15,835 bases of DNA, taken from an uncultured Clostridia bacterium (GTDB lineage: Bacteria > Bacillota > Clostridia > Lachnospirales > Anaerotignaceae). Position numbers and translations under genes: made by a program. The notes beneath the pieces are model-generated. The model was not told the DNA's origin and searched no databases. It was given only the letters and a program-made list of their open reading frames with translations. The stretch spans positions 1-15,835 of the forward strand of contig CALASU010000134.1 in the NCBI GenBank assembly GCA_937888765.1, read 5' to 3'. Of the stretch, positions 1 to 6,543 are shown in pieces; positions within the stretch are counted from its first letter, which is position 1; every line of letters begins with the position of its first letter.

Positions 1-1
1 A

Positions 2-1156
2 TGGCTGCAGGAATACGGCGAAATGGGTGAAGGCATCCTTGAGGTATTGCCCGACGGCTATGGCTTCCTGCGTGCGGAAAACTGTCTGCCGGGGGCGAAT
101 GACGTGTATGTATCGCCCTCTCAGATTCGCCGCTTTAATCTGAAAACAGGGGACAGGGTAAAGGGCAATATGCGTCCTGCCAGAGAAGGCGAAAAGGTCG
201 GCGGGCTGGTATTTGTGCAGTCTGTCAACGGCGACAGACCCGACAAAGCGATTCGTCGTCCCAATTTTGAAGACCTTACCCCGATCTATCCCGAAGAAAA
301 GCTGTGTCTGGAAACGACAAAAGAGGAGCTTTCGGGCAGAATCATTGATCTGATTGCACCAATCGGTAAGGGGCAGAGAGGGATGATTGTAGCCCCTCCG
401 AAAGTCGGGAAAACCATTCTGCTGACAAAACTGGCAAATGCCATTACAAAAAATCATAAAGAAGTACATCTGATCGTTCTGCTGATTGATGAACGTCCAG
501 AAGAAGTGACGGACATCCAGCGTTCCATAGAAGGGGAAAACGTACAGATTGTGTATTCTACATTTGACGAAGAACCCGAGCATCATAAGAAGGTAACGGA
601 AATGGTTCTGGAGCGTGCAAAGCGTATGGTGGAGCAGGGGAAAGACTTAGTCATTCTTTTGGACAGTATTACGCGTCTTGCCCGTGCCTATAACCTGACC
701 ATTCCACCCAGCGGACGTACCCTTTCGGGCGGTCTTGACCCTGCCGCATTATATATGCCCAAGCGGTTATTCGGGGCAGCCAGAAATATCGAAGGCGGCG
801 GCAGTCTGACGATTCTTGCGACTGCACTGGTGGATACAGGCAGCAAGATGGACGAGGTCGTTTTTGAAGAATTCAAAGGTACAGGCAATATGGAACTTGT
901 ATTGGACAGACGTATGGCAGAACGCCGCATCTTCCCTGCTGTGGATATCATCAAATCCGGCACAAGAAGAGAAGATAAACTCCTTTCTCCAAAGGAAATG
1001 GAATGCAACTACAAATTGCGCCGTCTGGCGGCAAATATCAGCAATATAGATATGATAGACGGCTTTTTTGACCTGATGCGGAAAACAAAAAATAACGAAG
1101 AATTTATGGACAGACTGGAAATTTGGGAAAAAACACTGGGAATGCATGAAAAATAA
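2..1156 (+). CDS. rho: Transcription termination factor Rho (5' partial)
   Basis: Rho is a hexameric RNA-dependent ATPase/helicase that ends transcription. The reading frame is open from base 2, and the residues before the first ATG (base 23; WLQEYGE) continue the family sequence, so the true start lies upstream of the window and the N-terminal region is missing. Counting from the Met at base 23, the cold-shock-like RNA-binding domain covers about residues 2-70 (GEGILEVLPDGYGFLR). The RecA-type ATPase core follows, with Walker A APPKVGKT at 124-131, Walker B LVILLDSITR at 209-218, the Q-loop region at about 226-239 (PPSGRTLSGG) and the R-loop SGTRRE at 312-317. The fourth P-loop position is Val where Ala is usual. 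No convincing intrinsic terminator follows the stop codon. The family assignment is secure. Confidence 0.97.
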   Translation, partial: WLQEYGEMGEGILEVLPDGYGFLRAENCLPGANDVYVSPSQIRRFNLKTGDRVKGNMRPAREGEKVGGLVFVQSVNGDRPDKAIRRPNFEDLTPIYPEEKLCLETTKEELSGRIIDLIAPIGKGQRGMIVAPPKVGKTILLTKLANAITKNHKEVHLIVLLIDERPEEVTDIQRSIEGENVQIVYSTFDEEPEHHKKVTEMVLERAKRMVEQGKDLVILLDSITRLARAYNLTIPPSGRTLSGGLDPAALYMPKRLFGAARNIEGGGSLTILATALVDTGSKMDEVVFEEFKGTGNMELVLDRRMAERRIFPAVDIIKSGTRREDKLLSPKEMECNYKLRRLAANISNIDMIDGFFDLMRKTKNNEEFMDRLEIWEKTLGMHEK

Positions 1157-1200
1157 GCTATTTTTCGGCATATTTACGGCGATTTTTTACATGAATTTTC

Positions 1201-1229
1201 TTGCAAAAGTATTCTGTATATGATAGAAT
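1201..1229 (+). promoter_or_regulatory. Sigma-A-type promoter for rpmE
   Basis: A -35 box TTGCAA (1201-1206) is separated by 17 bases from a -10 box TAGAAT (1224-1229), with the extended -10 dinucleotide TG at 1221-1222. It lies between rho and rpmE and would give rpmE its own transcript with a leader of about 60 nt. No internal structure was recognised in that leader. Confidence 0.65.
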
Positions 1230-1295
1230 ATTTGTGTTGTCTTTAAATAACGTAAGATTATTGATCAACGAATACGAAAAATGAGGTGAAAGAAA

Positions 1296-1499
1296 ATGAG
1301 AGAAGGTATCCATCCTGAGTACAACCAGGTAACAGTAAAATGCAACTGCGGTAACGAATTCGTTACAGGCTCTACAAACAAAGAAATCAGAGTCGAAGTT
1401 TGCTCCAAATGCCACCCCTTCTACACAGGCAGCCAGAAACTGCTTCTGGAAGCTGGCGGTAGAGTTGAAAAATTCAACAAAAAATACGGCAGAAAATAA
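1296..1499 (+). CDS. rpmE: 50S ribosomal protein L31, zinc-binding (C+) form
   Basis: This is the small large-subunit ribosomal protein L31 (67 residues, normal length) found on the 50S subunit and at the intersubunit bridge. The opening MREGIHPEY is typical. Four cysteines at positions 16, 18, 36 and 39 (CNC and CSKC) form the zinc site, which marks the C+ paralogue rather than the zinc-free form induced under zinc starvation. The C-terminus VEKFNKKYGRK is basic, as expected for rRNA contact. The start is fixed by a GAGGTG Shine-Dalgarno at 1283-1288. It has its own promoter upstream and a strong terminator 16 bases after the stop. Position directly after rho is common in Firmicutes. Confidence 0.97.
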   Translation: MREGIHPEYNQVTVKCNCGNEFVTGSTNKEIRVEVCSKCHPFYTGSQKLLLEAGGRVEKFNKKYGRK

Positions 1500-1514
1500 T
1501 CAACAGAAACAAAT

Positions 1515-1548
1515 AAAAGGGCGGAGCGAATGCTTCTGCCCTTTTTTT
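1515..1548 (+). terminator. Intrinsic terminator after rpmE
   Basis: A GC-rich stem formed by AAAAGGGCGGAGC and GCTTCTGCCCTTTT, with a GAAT loop and one bulged T, is followed by a seven-T run (1542-1548). It starts 16 bases after the rpmE stop. The 3' arm and the T run can alternatively pair with downstream bases (see 1539-1591). Confidence 0.8.
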
Positions 1549-1591
1549 CGCAAGAGGGCAAAATTCGATTGCCTTTTTGCGAAAGAAAGGG
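1539..1591 (+). promoter_or_regulatory. Long hairpin overlapping the rpmE terminator
   Basis: Bases 1539-1561 and 1569-1591 form a 23-bp stem with a few G-T pairs around a 7-base loop (AATTCGA). The outer pairs are CCCTTTTTTT (1539-1548) with AAAGAAAGGG (1582-1591), and the inner 13 bp are 1549-1561 with 1569-1581. The outer part uses the 3' arm and T run of the rpmE terminator, so the two structures exclude each other. A T-rich stretch (1596-1601) follows four bases after the stem. Regulation of the downstream DUF1385-prmC-prfA genes is possible but not shown. Confidence 0.5.
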
Positions 1592-1670
1592 ATTGCTTTT
1601 TTATTAAGAAACCCGTTTCAAGGAAAGAAAGCACAGCTTTTGGCGGTGCATCTTTCAGAAGGAGGCAGTT

Positions 1671-2588
1671 ATGAGCGAAAAGAAAAACAGCATCGGCGGT
1701 CAGGCAGTCATTGAAGGCGTTATGATGCGCGGCAAAAAAATATATGCGATGGCAGTCAGAAACCCCGAAGGCGGTATTACCATTGAGAAAGAAGAATGGG
1801 GCGGTCTGGGAAAAAAAGGAATCTTCAAATATCCCATTTTCCGTGGGATGGCGGCATTTGTGGATTCTCTGGTCAGCGGGACAAAGATCCTCATGCGTTC
1901 TGCGGAGATTGCGGGCGAGGACTGGATGGAAGAAGAAATGTCCCCCTTTGAACAGTGGCTGGTAAATAAATTTGGTGATAAGATCAATGATATTGTGATT
2001 TATTTCAGCGTATGTCTTTCTATGGTGCTGGGGATCAGCCTGTTTTTTATTTTGCCTGTATTTCTGGGTAATTTCTTCAAAGCCTTTGTACCCGTATGGG
2101 CGTTGGGTGTTGTGGAAGGGCTGATGCGTATTGCGATTTTCCTGACGTATCTGTTTCTGATCTCTCGTATGAAGGAAATTCAGAGAGTCTTTCAGTATCA
2201 TGGTGCGGAGCATAAGACCATCGCCTGCTTTGAAAGCGGAAAAGAGCTGACAGTGGAAAATGTACGCCCCTGCACAAGACTGCATAAACGCTGCGGCACA
2301 AGTTTTCTGCTGTTCGTTATGCTGATTTCCATGGTCGTGTTTTTCTTTGTCAGAACGGATGTATTCTGGGTGCGTCTGATTACACGTATTTGTCTGGTAC
2401 CCTTTATTGCGGGGATTTCTTATGAAGTGATCCGCTGGGCAGGAAAATCCGAAAGCAGTCTGGTAAAATGGGTAAGTATGCCGGGGCTGTGTCTGCAGAA
2501 GCTGACAACAGCAGAACCCGATGATGCGCAGATTGAATGTGCCATTGCGGCAATGAAAGGGGTTCTGGAAGATGAACCGGAAGAATGA
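1671..2588 (+). CDS. DUF1385 family membrane protein (YqhQ-like)
   Basis: This 305-residue multipass membrane protein carries the DUF1385 signatures. Near the N-terminus is GGQAVIEGVMMRG (9-21), then YHGAEHKT (176-183), RCGTSF (207-212) and the C-terminal EPDDAQIE (282-289). Hydrophobic segments lie at about 108-136, 141-165, 212-227 and 236-250. The molecular function of DUF1385 is not established. Its regular position upstream of prmC-prfA in clostridial genomes, kept here, suggests a link to that operon but no mechanism follows from the sequence. The start ATG is preceded by AGAAGGAGG, an excellent Shine-Dalgarno. The last 17 bases overlap prmC in another frame, which implies translational coupling. 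Confidence 0.92.
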   Translation: MSEKKNSIGGQAVIEGVMMRGKKIYAMAVRNPEGGITIEKEEWGGLGKKGIFKYPIFRGMAAFVDSLVSGTKILMRSAEIAGEDWMEEEMSPFEQWLVNKFGDKINDIVIYFSVCLSMVLGISLFFILPVFLGNFFKAFVPVWALGVVEGLMRIAIFLTYLFLISRMKEIQRVFQYHGAEHKTIACFESGKELTVENVRPCTRLHKRCGTSFLLFVMLISMVVFFFVRTDVFWVRLITRICLVPFIAGISYEVIRWAGKSESSLVKWVSMPGLCLQKLTTAEPDDAQIECAIAAMKGVLEDEPEE

Positions 2589-3447
2589 AACCGATAAAAT
2601 CATTGGAGAAGTTTTGAGAGCAGGAAAGCAGCGGCTGCGGGAAGCGGGCAAAGAAGACTGGTCGTTTGAAGCAGAGCTGCTTTTGGAAAAAGCCGCCGGG
2701 TTGAACCGCACGGCTTTATTTTTGCGTGAGCGGGATCTGCTTTCAGAGGAAGCAGAAGCCCTGTATGCGGACTATCTTTCTCAGAGAGAACAGGGAAGAC
2801 CCACACAGTACATTCTGGGAGAATGGGAGTTCATGGGTCTGCCGTTTGCCGTTGGCGAGGGTGTGCTGATTCCCAGAGGGGATACAGAGGTTCTGGTGGA
2901 AACCATTCTGGAAAAACAGCAGACAGAGCCTTTGCAGATCATTCTGGATATTGGTACAGGCAGCGGCTGTATTCCGATCAGTTTAGGGAAATATGGTAGT
3001 TTTTCTGAGATTCTGGCGGTGGATATCAGCCCGAAAGCACTGGGCTATGCCACAAAAAACGCAGAAAAGAATCAGATTCCTGTCAGATTTTTTGAAAGTG
3101 ATTTATTTTCTGCCGTACCTACGCAGTATAAAGGAAAGCTGGATGCCATTGTATCCAATCCCCCTTATATCCCCAAAAAGGATATCGAGGAGCTGATGAC
3201 AGAGGTAAAAGACTTTGAACCGCTGCAGGCACTGGACGGCGGCGAGGATGGTCTGGATTTTTACCGCAGTATCGTAAAAGAAAGCAGGGAATGGCTCAGA
3301 AAAGACGGCTGGCTGTTTTTTGAAATTGGCTATGACCAGGGAGAAGACCTCAGACAGATCCTGGCAGAGCAAGGCTTTGCGGAAATCAGAGTGATACAGG
3401 ATCTGGCAGGACTGGATAGAGTGGTCTGCGGCAGATATGAACAGTAA
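2572..3447 (+). CDS. prmC: Release factor glutamine N5-methyltransferase PrmC
   Basis: PrmC transfers a methyl group from SAM to the glutamine of the GGQ motif in class 1 release factors, which speeds peptide release. At 291 residues it has the family length. The N-terminal helical RF-binding domain spans about 1-85. The Rossmann methyltransferase domain has the SAM loop DIGTGSGC (126-133), the acidic end of strand 2 at VDIS (150-153) and the catalytic NPPY at 196-199. The loop LIPRGDTEVLVE has Gly where many homologues have Pro (PRPDTE). The ATG at 2572 has AAAGGGG 9 bases upstream, inside the DUF1385 gene, and the two genes overlap by 17 bases. Its substrate gene prfA follows 28 bases later, so enzyme and target are co-transcribed. 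Confidence 0.96.
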   Translation: MNRKNETDKIIGEVLRAGKQRLREAGKEDWSFEAELLLEKAAGLNRTALFLRERDLLSEEAEALYADYLSQREQGRPTQYILGEWEFMGLPFAVGEGVLIPRGDTEVLVETILEKQQTEPLQIILDIGTGSGCIPISLGKYGSFSEILAVDISPKALGYATKNAEKNQIPVRFFESDLFSAVPTQYKGKLDAIVSNPPYIPKKDIEELMTEVKDFEPLQALDGGEDGLDFYRSIVKESREWLRKDGWLFFEIGYDQGEDLRQILAEQGFAEIRVIQDLAGLDRVVCGRYEQ

Positions 3448-3459
3448 GAAGTAAGAAAA

Positions 3460-3465
3460 GAGGGG
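3460..3465 (+). promoter_or_regulatory. Ribosome-binding site deciding the prfA start
   Basis: GAGGGG lies only one base before an in-frame GTG (3467) but 10 bases before the ATG at 3476. The ATG also gives the usual RF1 N-terminus (MFDRLAEIE), so the ATG is chosen over the longer GTG start. Confidence 0.7.
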
Positions 3466-3475
3466 CGTGACGGAT

Positions 3476-4540
3476 ATGTTTGACCGCTTGGCAGAAATCG
3501 AAATCAAACACGGGGAACTGGCTGACCAGATTAACGACCCCGATGTGATTGCCAATCAGACAGAATGGCGAAAGCTGATGAAAGATTACAGCGATCTGAC
3601 ACCGATCGTTGAAAAATACAGAGAATATAAAACAGCGAAAGAAAGCATCGAAGAAAGTCTGATGATGTTAGAAGAAAAGCTGGATGATGAGTTTCGGGAG
3701 CTGGTAAAGGAAGAACTGGCAGAAAACAAAGAAAAAGTGGAAATACTGAAAAAGGAAATCACGATTCTGCTGATTCCCAAAGACCCGAACGACGAAAAGA
3801 ATGTCATTGTGGAAATCCGAGGTGGTGCCGGCGGGGACGAAGCGGCATTGTTTGCAGGGGATCTGTTCCGTATGTATGCCCGTTATGCAGAACGCCGCCG
3901 CTGGAAAGTGGAAATCATGAACACCAGTGAAAGCGATCTGGGTGGTTTTAAGGAAGTAGCGTTCATGATTACAGGTAAAGGTGCATATTCCCGTCTGAAA
4001 TATGAAAGCGGCGTGCATCGTGTACAGCGTATCCCGACAACGGAAAGCGGCGGGCGTATCCATACGTCTACCGTAACGGTGGCAGTACTGCCTGAGGCGG
4101 AAGAGGTCGATGTGCATATTGATATGAACGATGTGCGTGTAGATGTATTCCGTGCATCCGGTAACGGCGGACAGTGTGTTAATACAACCGATTCCGCCGT
4201 ACGAATGACGCATATTCCTACGGGGATTGTGGTATCCTGTCAGGATGAAAAATCACAGCTCAAGAACAAGGAAAAAGCACTGAAGGTGCTGTATGCCCGT
4301 GTATATGAAAGAGAACGTCAGGCACATGATGCGGCGATTTCTGCAGACAGACGCTCTCAGGTAGGTACAGGCGACAGAAGTGAAAGAATCCGTACCTATA
4401 ACTTCCCGCAGGGCAGGGTGACAGACCACAGAATCGGGCTGACACTGCATAAGATTGATGCTATCATCGACGGCGATCTGGATGAAGTGATGGACGCACT
4501 CGTAACCACCGACCAGATGGCAAAACTACAGGAGAGTTAA
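3476..4540 (+). CDS. prfA: Peptide chain release factor 1 (RF1)
   Basis: RF1 recognises UAA and UAG in the ribosomal A site and triggers hydrolysis of peptidyl-tRNA. The product is 354 residues, the expected length. The N-terminal coiled region spans about 1-105. The codon-reading tripeptide of PxT type appears as PTT (187-189) in the RF1 context RIPTTESGGRIHTST, which separates it from RF2. The catalytic GGQ is at 231-233 within RASGNGGQCVN; Gln233 is the predicted PrmC methylation site. It is the last gene of the DUF1385-prmC-prfA operon. The TAA stop lies inside the first bases of a repeated structured element (TTAAAGACCTTGG). Confidence 0.97.
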   Translation: MFDRLAEIEIKHGELADQINDPDVIANQTEWRKLMKDYSDLTPIVEKYREYKTAKESIEESLMMLEEKLDDEFRELVKEELAENKEKVEILKKEITILLIPKDPNDEKNVIVEIRGGAGGDEAALFAGDLFRMYARYAERRRWKVEIMNTSESDLGGFKEVAFMITGKGAYSRLKYESGVHRVQRIPTTESGGRIHTSTVTVAVLPEAEEVDVHIDMNDVRVDVFRASGNGGQCVNTTDSAVRMTHIPTGIVVSCQDEKSQLKNKEKALKVLYARVYERERQAHDAAISADRRSQVGTGDRSERIRTYNFPQGRVTDHRIGLTLHKIDAIIDGDLDEVMDALVTTDQMAKLQES

Positions 4541-4640
4541 AGACCTTGGGGGCTTTGCCCCCAATACCCCCACGAGGGGTGTAGGCACCGCCAAGATTAA
4601 GGCGGCGGCGAAGCCGTCTTCCCGCAGGGAAGATGCCTGA
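4537..4640 (+). repeat. Structured intergenic repeat, copy 1
   Basis: This element starts with TTAAAGACCTTGG, which contains the prfA stop codon. A second copy lies at 11350-11426. The two share that 13-mer and an identical 34-base block (4589-4622 and 11375-11408). Copy 1 folds into TTGGGGGC/GCCCCCAA (4546-4564), then ACCCC/GGGGT, then a cloverleaf-like core: P1 4583-4587 with 4634-4638, P2 4589-4592 with 4601-4604, P3 4606-4609 with 4613-4616, and P4 4617-4623 with 4627-4633. Between the copies, the P1 pair G4584-C4637 becomes A-T and the P4 pair C4623-G4627 becomes T-A, which supports a conserved fold. It may be a REP-like mobile element or a structured 3'-UTR RNA; the sequence does not decide which. 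Confidence 0.8.
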
Positions 4641-4660
4641 CCAGTTCCTCTGCCGGGAGT

Positions 4661-4679
4661 TTGAGGGCGGAGCCCTCAA
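4661..4679 (+). other. Hairpin just upstream of the chromate-transporter start
   Basis: TTGAGGGC (4661-4668) and GCCCTCAA (4672-4679) form a perfect 8-bp stem around a GGA triloop. It ends one base before the AAAGGGG Shine-Dalgarno of the next gene. It may be the 3' module of the preceding repeat or a translational control structure. No promoter was recognised between the repeat and the next gene. Confidence 0.5.
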
Positions 4680-4693
4680 GAAAGGGGTTTAAA

Positions 4694-5242
4694 ATGAAAG
4701 AGCTTTGGGATTTGTTTGCGGCTTTTGCGCGGATCGGCGGCTTTACCTTTGGCGGCGGTTATGCCATGCTGCCGATGCTCCAGAAAGAAGTCGTGGAAAA
4801 ACATAAATGGGCGACCGAGGACGAGGTGCTGGACTACTTCGCTATCGGGCAGTGTACTCCGGGGATCATTTTCGTCAATACAGCGACATTTATCGGCTAT
4901 AAACAGAAGGGCGTTCCCGGTGCCATTGCGGCAACGGTGGGCAGTGTGTTCCCCTCTGTGTGTATCGTCATGCTGATTGCGGCGGTTTTGCAGAACTTTG
5001 CGGAACTGCCTGTGGTACAGCACGCCTTTGCAGGTATCCGTGTGGTTGTCAGTGTGCTGATTTTTAACGCCGTGGCAGGAATGTGGAAGAAATCCGTAAA
5101 GGACAATTTTGGTATTATGCTTGTGGCGGCGGCATTTCTGGCTTCTGTCTGGCTGGACATCACGCCTGTCTGCATTGTTGTGGCGGCGGCAGTCATCGGT
5201 ATTGCGGTTTCTCTGAAAAGAGAGGGGGCTAAGAAAGAATGA
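4694..5242 (+). CDS. Chromate transporter family protein, subunit 1 of a split CHR pair
   Basis: This 182-residue membrane protein is a short-chain CHR (ChrA-type) transporter half. Family features are FTFGGGYAMLP at 17-27, the GQCTPG loop at about 52-57, and hydrophobic segments at about 75-100, 108-128 and 137-160. In two-gene CHR systems, two short homologues with opposite topology are thought to act as a heterodimer. Chromate or sulfate is the named substrate, but many anaerobes carry such pairs without a known physiological role. The chosen ATG has AAAGGGG 6 bases upstream; an upstream in-frame extension runs through the repeat hairpin and is rejected. Its stop overlaps the partner gene start in an ATGA (5239-5242). 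Confidence 0.9.
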   Translation: MKELWDLFAAFARIGGFTFGGGYAMLPMLQKEVVEKHKWATEDEVLDYFAIGQCTPGIIFVNTATFIGYKQKGVPGAIAATVGSVFPSVCIVMLIAAVLQNFAELPVVQHAFAGIRVVVSVLIFNAVAGMWKKSVKDNFGIMLVAAAFLASVWLDITPVCIVVAAAVIGIAVSLKREGAKKE

Positions 5243-5829
5243 ATTTTGCAATTTTTCTGAAAAGCCTTCTGGTACTGGTTTTTGAATTTTTCAAGATTGG
5301 GCTGTTTTCCGTGGGCGGCGGTCTGGCGACATTGCCTTTCCTGTATCGTCTGGCGGATAAATACCCATGGTTTTCCACAGACCAGATTCCGAACATGATC
5401 GCCATTTCGGAATCAACACCCGGGCCAATGGGGGTAAATATGGCTACCTATGCAGGCTTTCAGCACAGTGCTGTACTGGGAAGTATCTGCGCAACAGCGG
5501 GGCTGATCTTTCCCTCTGTTGTCATTATCATCTGGGTGTCTAAGTTTCTGGAAAAGTTCCGCAAAAATAAATATGTGGACTATGCCTTTTATGCCCTGCG
5601 TCCTGCGGTAACGGGGCTGATTGCGGCGGCGGGCTTCGGGGTGCTGATTGCTTCCCTGTTCCATTCTGCCGCATTGGAGGACTTACAGCTTTCTAATTTT
5701 ATGGACAAGTTTGGAATCGAAGAATGTATCCTGTTTGTGGTGCTGCTGTTTGCCACAAATAAATGGAAAAAGCATCCGATTTTTTATATTGTCCTCAGTG
5801 CCGCAGTCGGGATTTTCCTGCAGTTATAA
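5239..5829 (+). CDS. Chromate transporter family protein, subunit 2 of a split CHR pair
   Basis: This is the 196-residue partner of the preceding gene. It has SVGGGLATLPFL at 24-35, the second conserved loop ESTPGPMGVNMATYAGF at 58-74, and long hydrophobic segments at about 80-100, 118-142 and 165-195. The two proteins align in motif order but are not near-identical, as expected for an old tandem duplication. The 4-base overlap with subunit 1 implies translational coupling; GAGGGGG lies 10 bases before the ATG. Substrate specificity cannot be read from the sequence. A weak hairpin after the gene lacks a proper T run. Confidence 0.9.
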   Translation: MNFAIFLKSLLVLVFEFFKIGLFSVGGGLATLPFLYRLADKYPWFSTDQIPNMIAISESTPGPMGVNMATYAGFQHSAVLGSICATAGLIFPSVVIIIWVSKFLEKFRKNKYVDYAFYALRPAVTGLIAAAGFGVLIASLFHSAALEDLQLSNFMDKFGIEECILFVVLLFATNKWKKHPIFYIVLSAAVGIFLQL

Positions 5830-5920
5830 AAAAGATCAGAAGAAAAAGGCAACATTTCCCTTTTGTCCGTTCCATATGATGATTCTATAGGAATCCAAAC
5901 AGGAACGGAGGAAGATGGGG

Positions 5921-6391
5921 ATGTTGGATATCATGAAAAATAGCTGGATTCTCCTCTGTGGAGGATATTGGCTTTTATTTTGGGTGGGTAGGCAATGGAA
6001 AACTGCAAAAACAGTACTTTGCCTCTGGGATGGACTTTATTTAGGCTTACTTTCGTTTGCCATTTTGCCCTTTGCAATGGAAACACCGTATTTTTATATG
6101 GCGGCGGTCAGCTCTTTTCTGGGGGTGCTGCTAGGGTTCTGGATGGAGAAACGAGGAAAGACATTGCTTTTGCTTTTGTGCTTAACAGGGGTAACGGCAG
6201 AATATTTTTTATATGACGCCCCGCTGTCCTGCGGGTCTGCGTTATTGTTTGCGTTTTTCGGCGGTATGGGGTTGTATACGGTTGCAGCGGATTTATTGCC
6301 GGAGGATGCGGCTCCGGAAGAGCGTCTTCTGCCTTCTTTGCTGGGGGCAGGCGGCTTTCTGATCAGCACGCTTTTCTTTGCCGGATTATAA
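5921..6391 (+). CDS. Unrecognised multipass membrane protein
   Basis: This 156-residue product matches no family I recognise. It is strongly hydrophobic, with about five predicted membrane segments: SWILLCGGYWLLFWVG near the start, a segment around YLGLLSFAILPF, one around AAVSSFLGVLLGF, LLLLLCLTGVTAEYFLY, a glycine-rich one around LLFAFFGGMGLYTVA, and a final LLGAGGFLISTLFFAGL. A short acidic loop (LLPEDAAPEERLL) separates the last two. No enzymatic motif is visible. The ATG at 5921 is preferred over one at 5915 because GGAGG (5907-5911) lies 9 bases before it but only 3 before the other. It sits 91 bases after the CHR pair with no clear terminator between, so cotranscription is possible. 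Confidence 0.75.
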   Translation: MLDIMKNSWILLCGGYWLLFWVGRQWKTAKTVLCLWDGLYLGLLSFAILPFAMETPYFYMAAVSSFLGVLLGFWMEKRGKTLLLLLCLTGVTAEYFLYDAPLSCGSALLFAFFGGMGLYTVAADLLPEDAAPEERLLPSLLGAGGFLISTLFFAGL

Positions 6392-6402
6392 AAGAAAAGC
6401 GA

Positions 6403-6431
6403 TTGCTTTCGGGGTATGTTTGTTTTAAAAT
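6403..6431 (+). promoter_or_regulatory. Candidate glgP promoter
   Basis: TTGCTT (6403-6408), 17 bases, then TAAAAT (6426-6431). The -10 is good and the -35 weak. It would leave a leader of about 105 nt before glgP. Confidence 0.4.
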
Positions 6432-6510
6432 AGGTACAGAATAATGAGGATACATTGGGAGTCTGTCAAATTCTGAAAAAACAAACGAAAAAGAGAAGAT
6501 ATCGAGAAGA

Positions 6511-6526
6511 TTGCAGACAACTGCAA
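6511..6526 (+). other. Small perfect hairpin in the glgP leader
   Basis: TTGCAG, an ACAA loop and CTGCAA form a perfect 6-bp hairpin four bases before the GAAGGGGG Shine-Dalgarno. It may influence glgP mRNA stability or translation. No T run follows, so it is not a terminator. Confidence 0.35.
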
Positions 6527-6543
6527 AAACGAAGGGGGTTCCT

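Noticed and set aside
1465..1674. Small plus-strand frame between rpmE and the DUF1385 gene
   Set aside because: It starts inside rpmE and runs through the terminator and the long hairpin; the basic residues come from structured non-coding sequence.
1500..2711. Long open frame on the minus strand, antisense to the DUF1385 gene
   Set aside because: It opposes a well-supported gene, has no recognisable motif or plausible start, and its composition follows from the codon bias of the plus-strand gene. The same applies to long antisense frames at 6925-8226, 9120-10133, 12091-13317 and 13817-14731.
4464..4679. Minus-strand frame rich in Arg and Gly across repeat copy 1
   Set aside because: Its content is the translation of GC-rich hairpins; no ribosome site or conserved domain is visible.
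5843..5864. Possible terminator after the chromate-transporter pair
   Set aside because: The stem is only AAAAGG with CCTTTT and there is no adequate T run.
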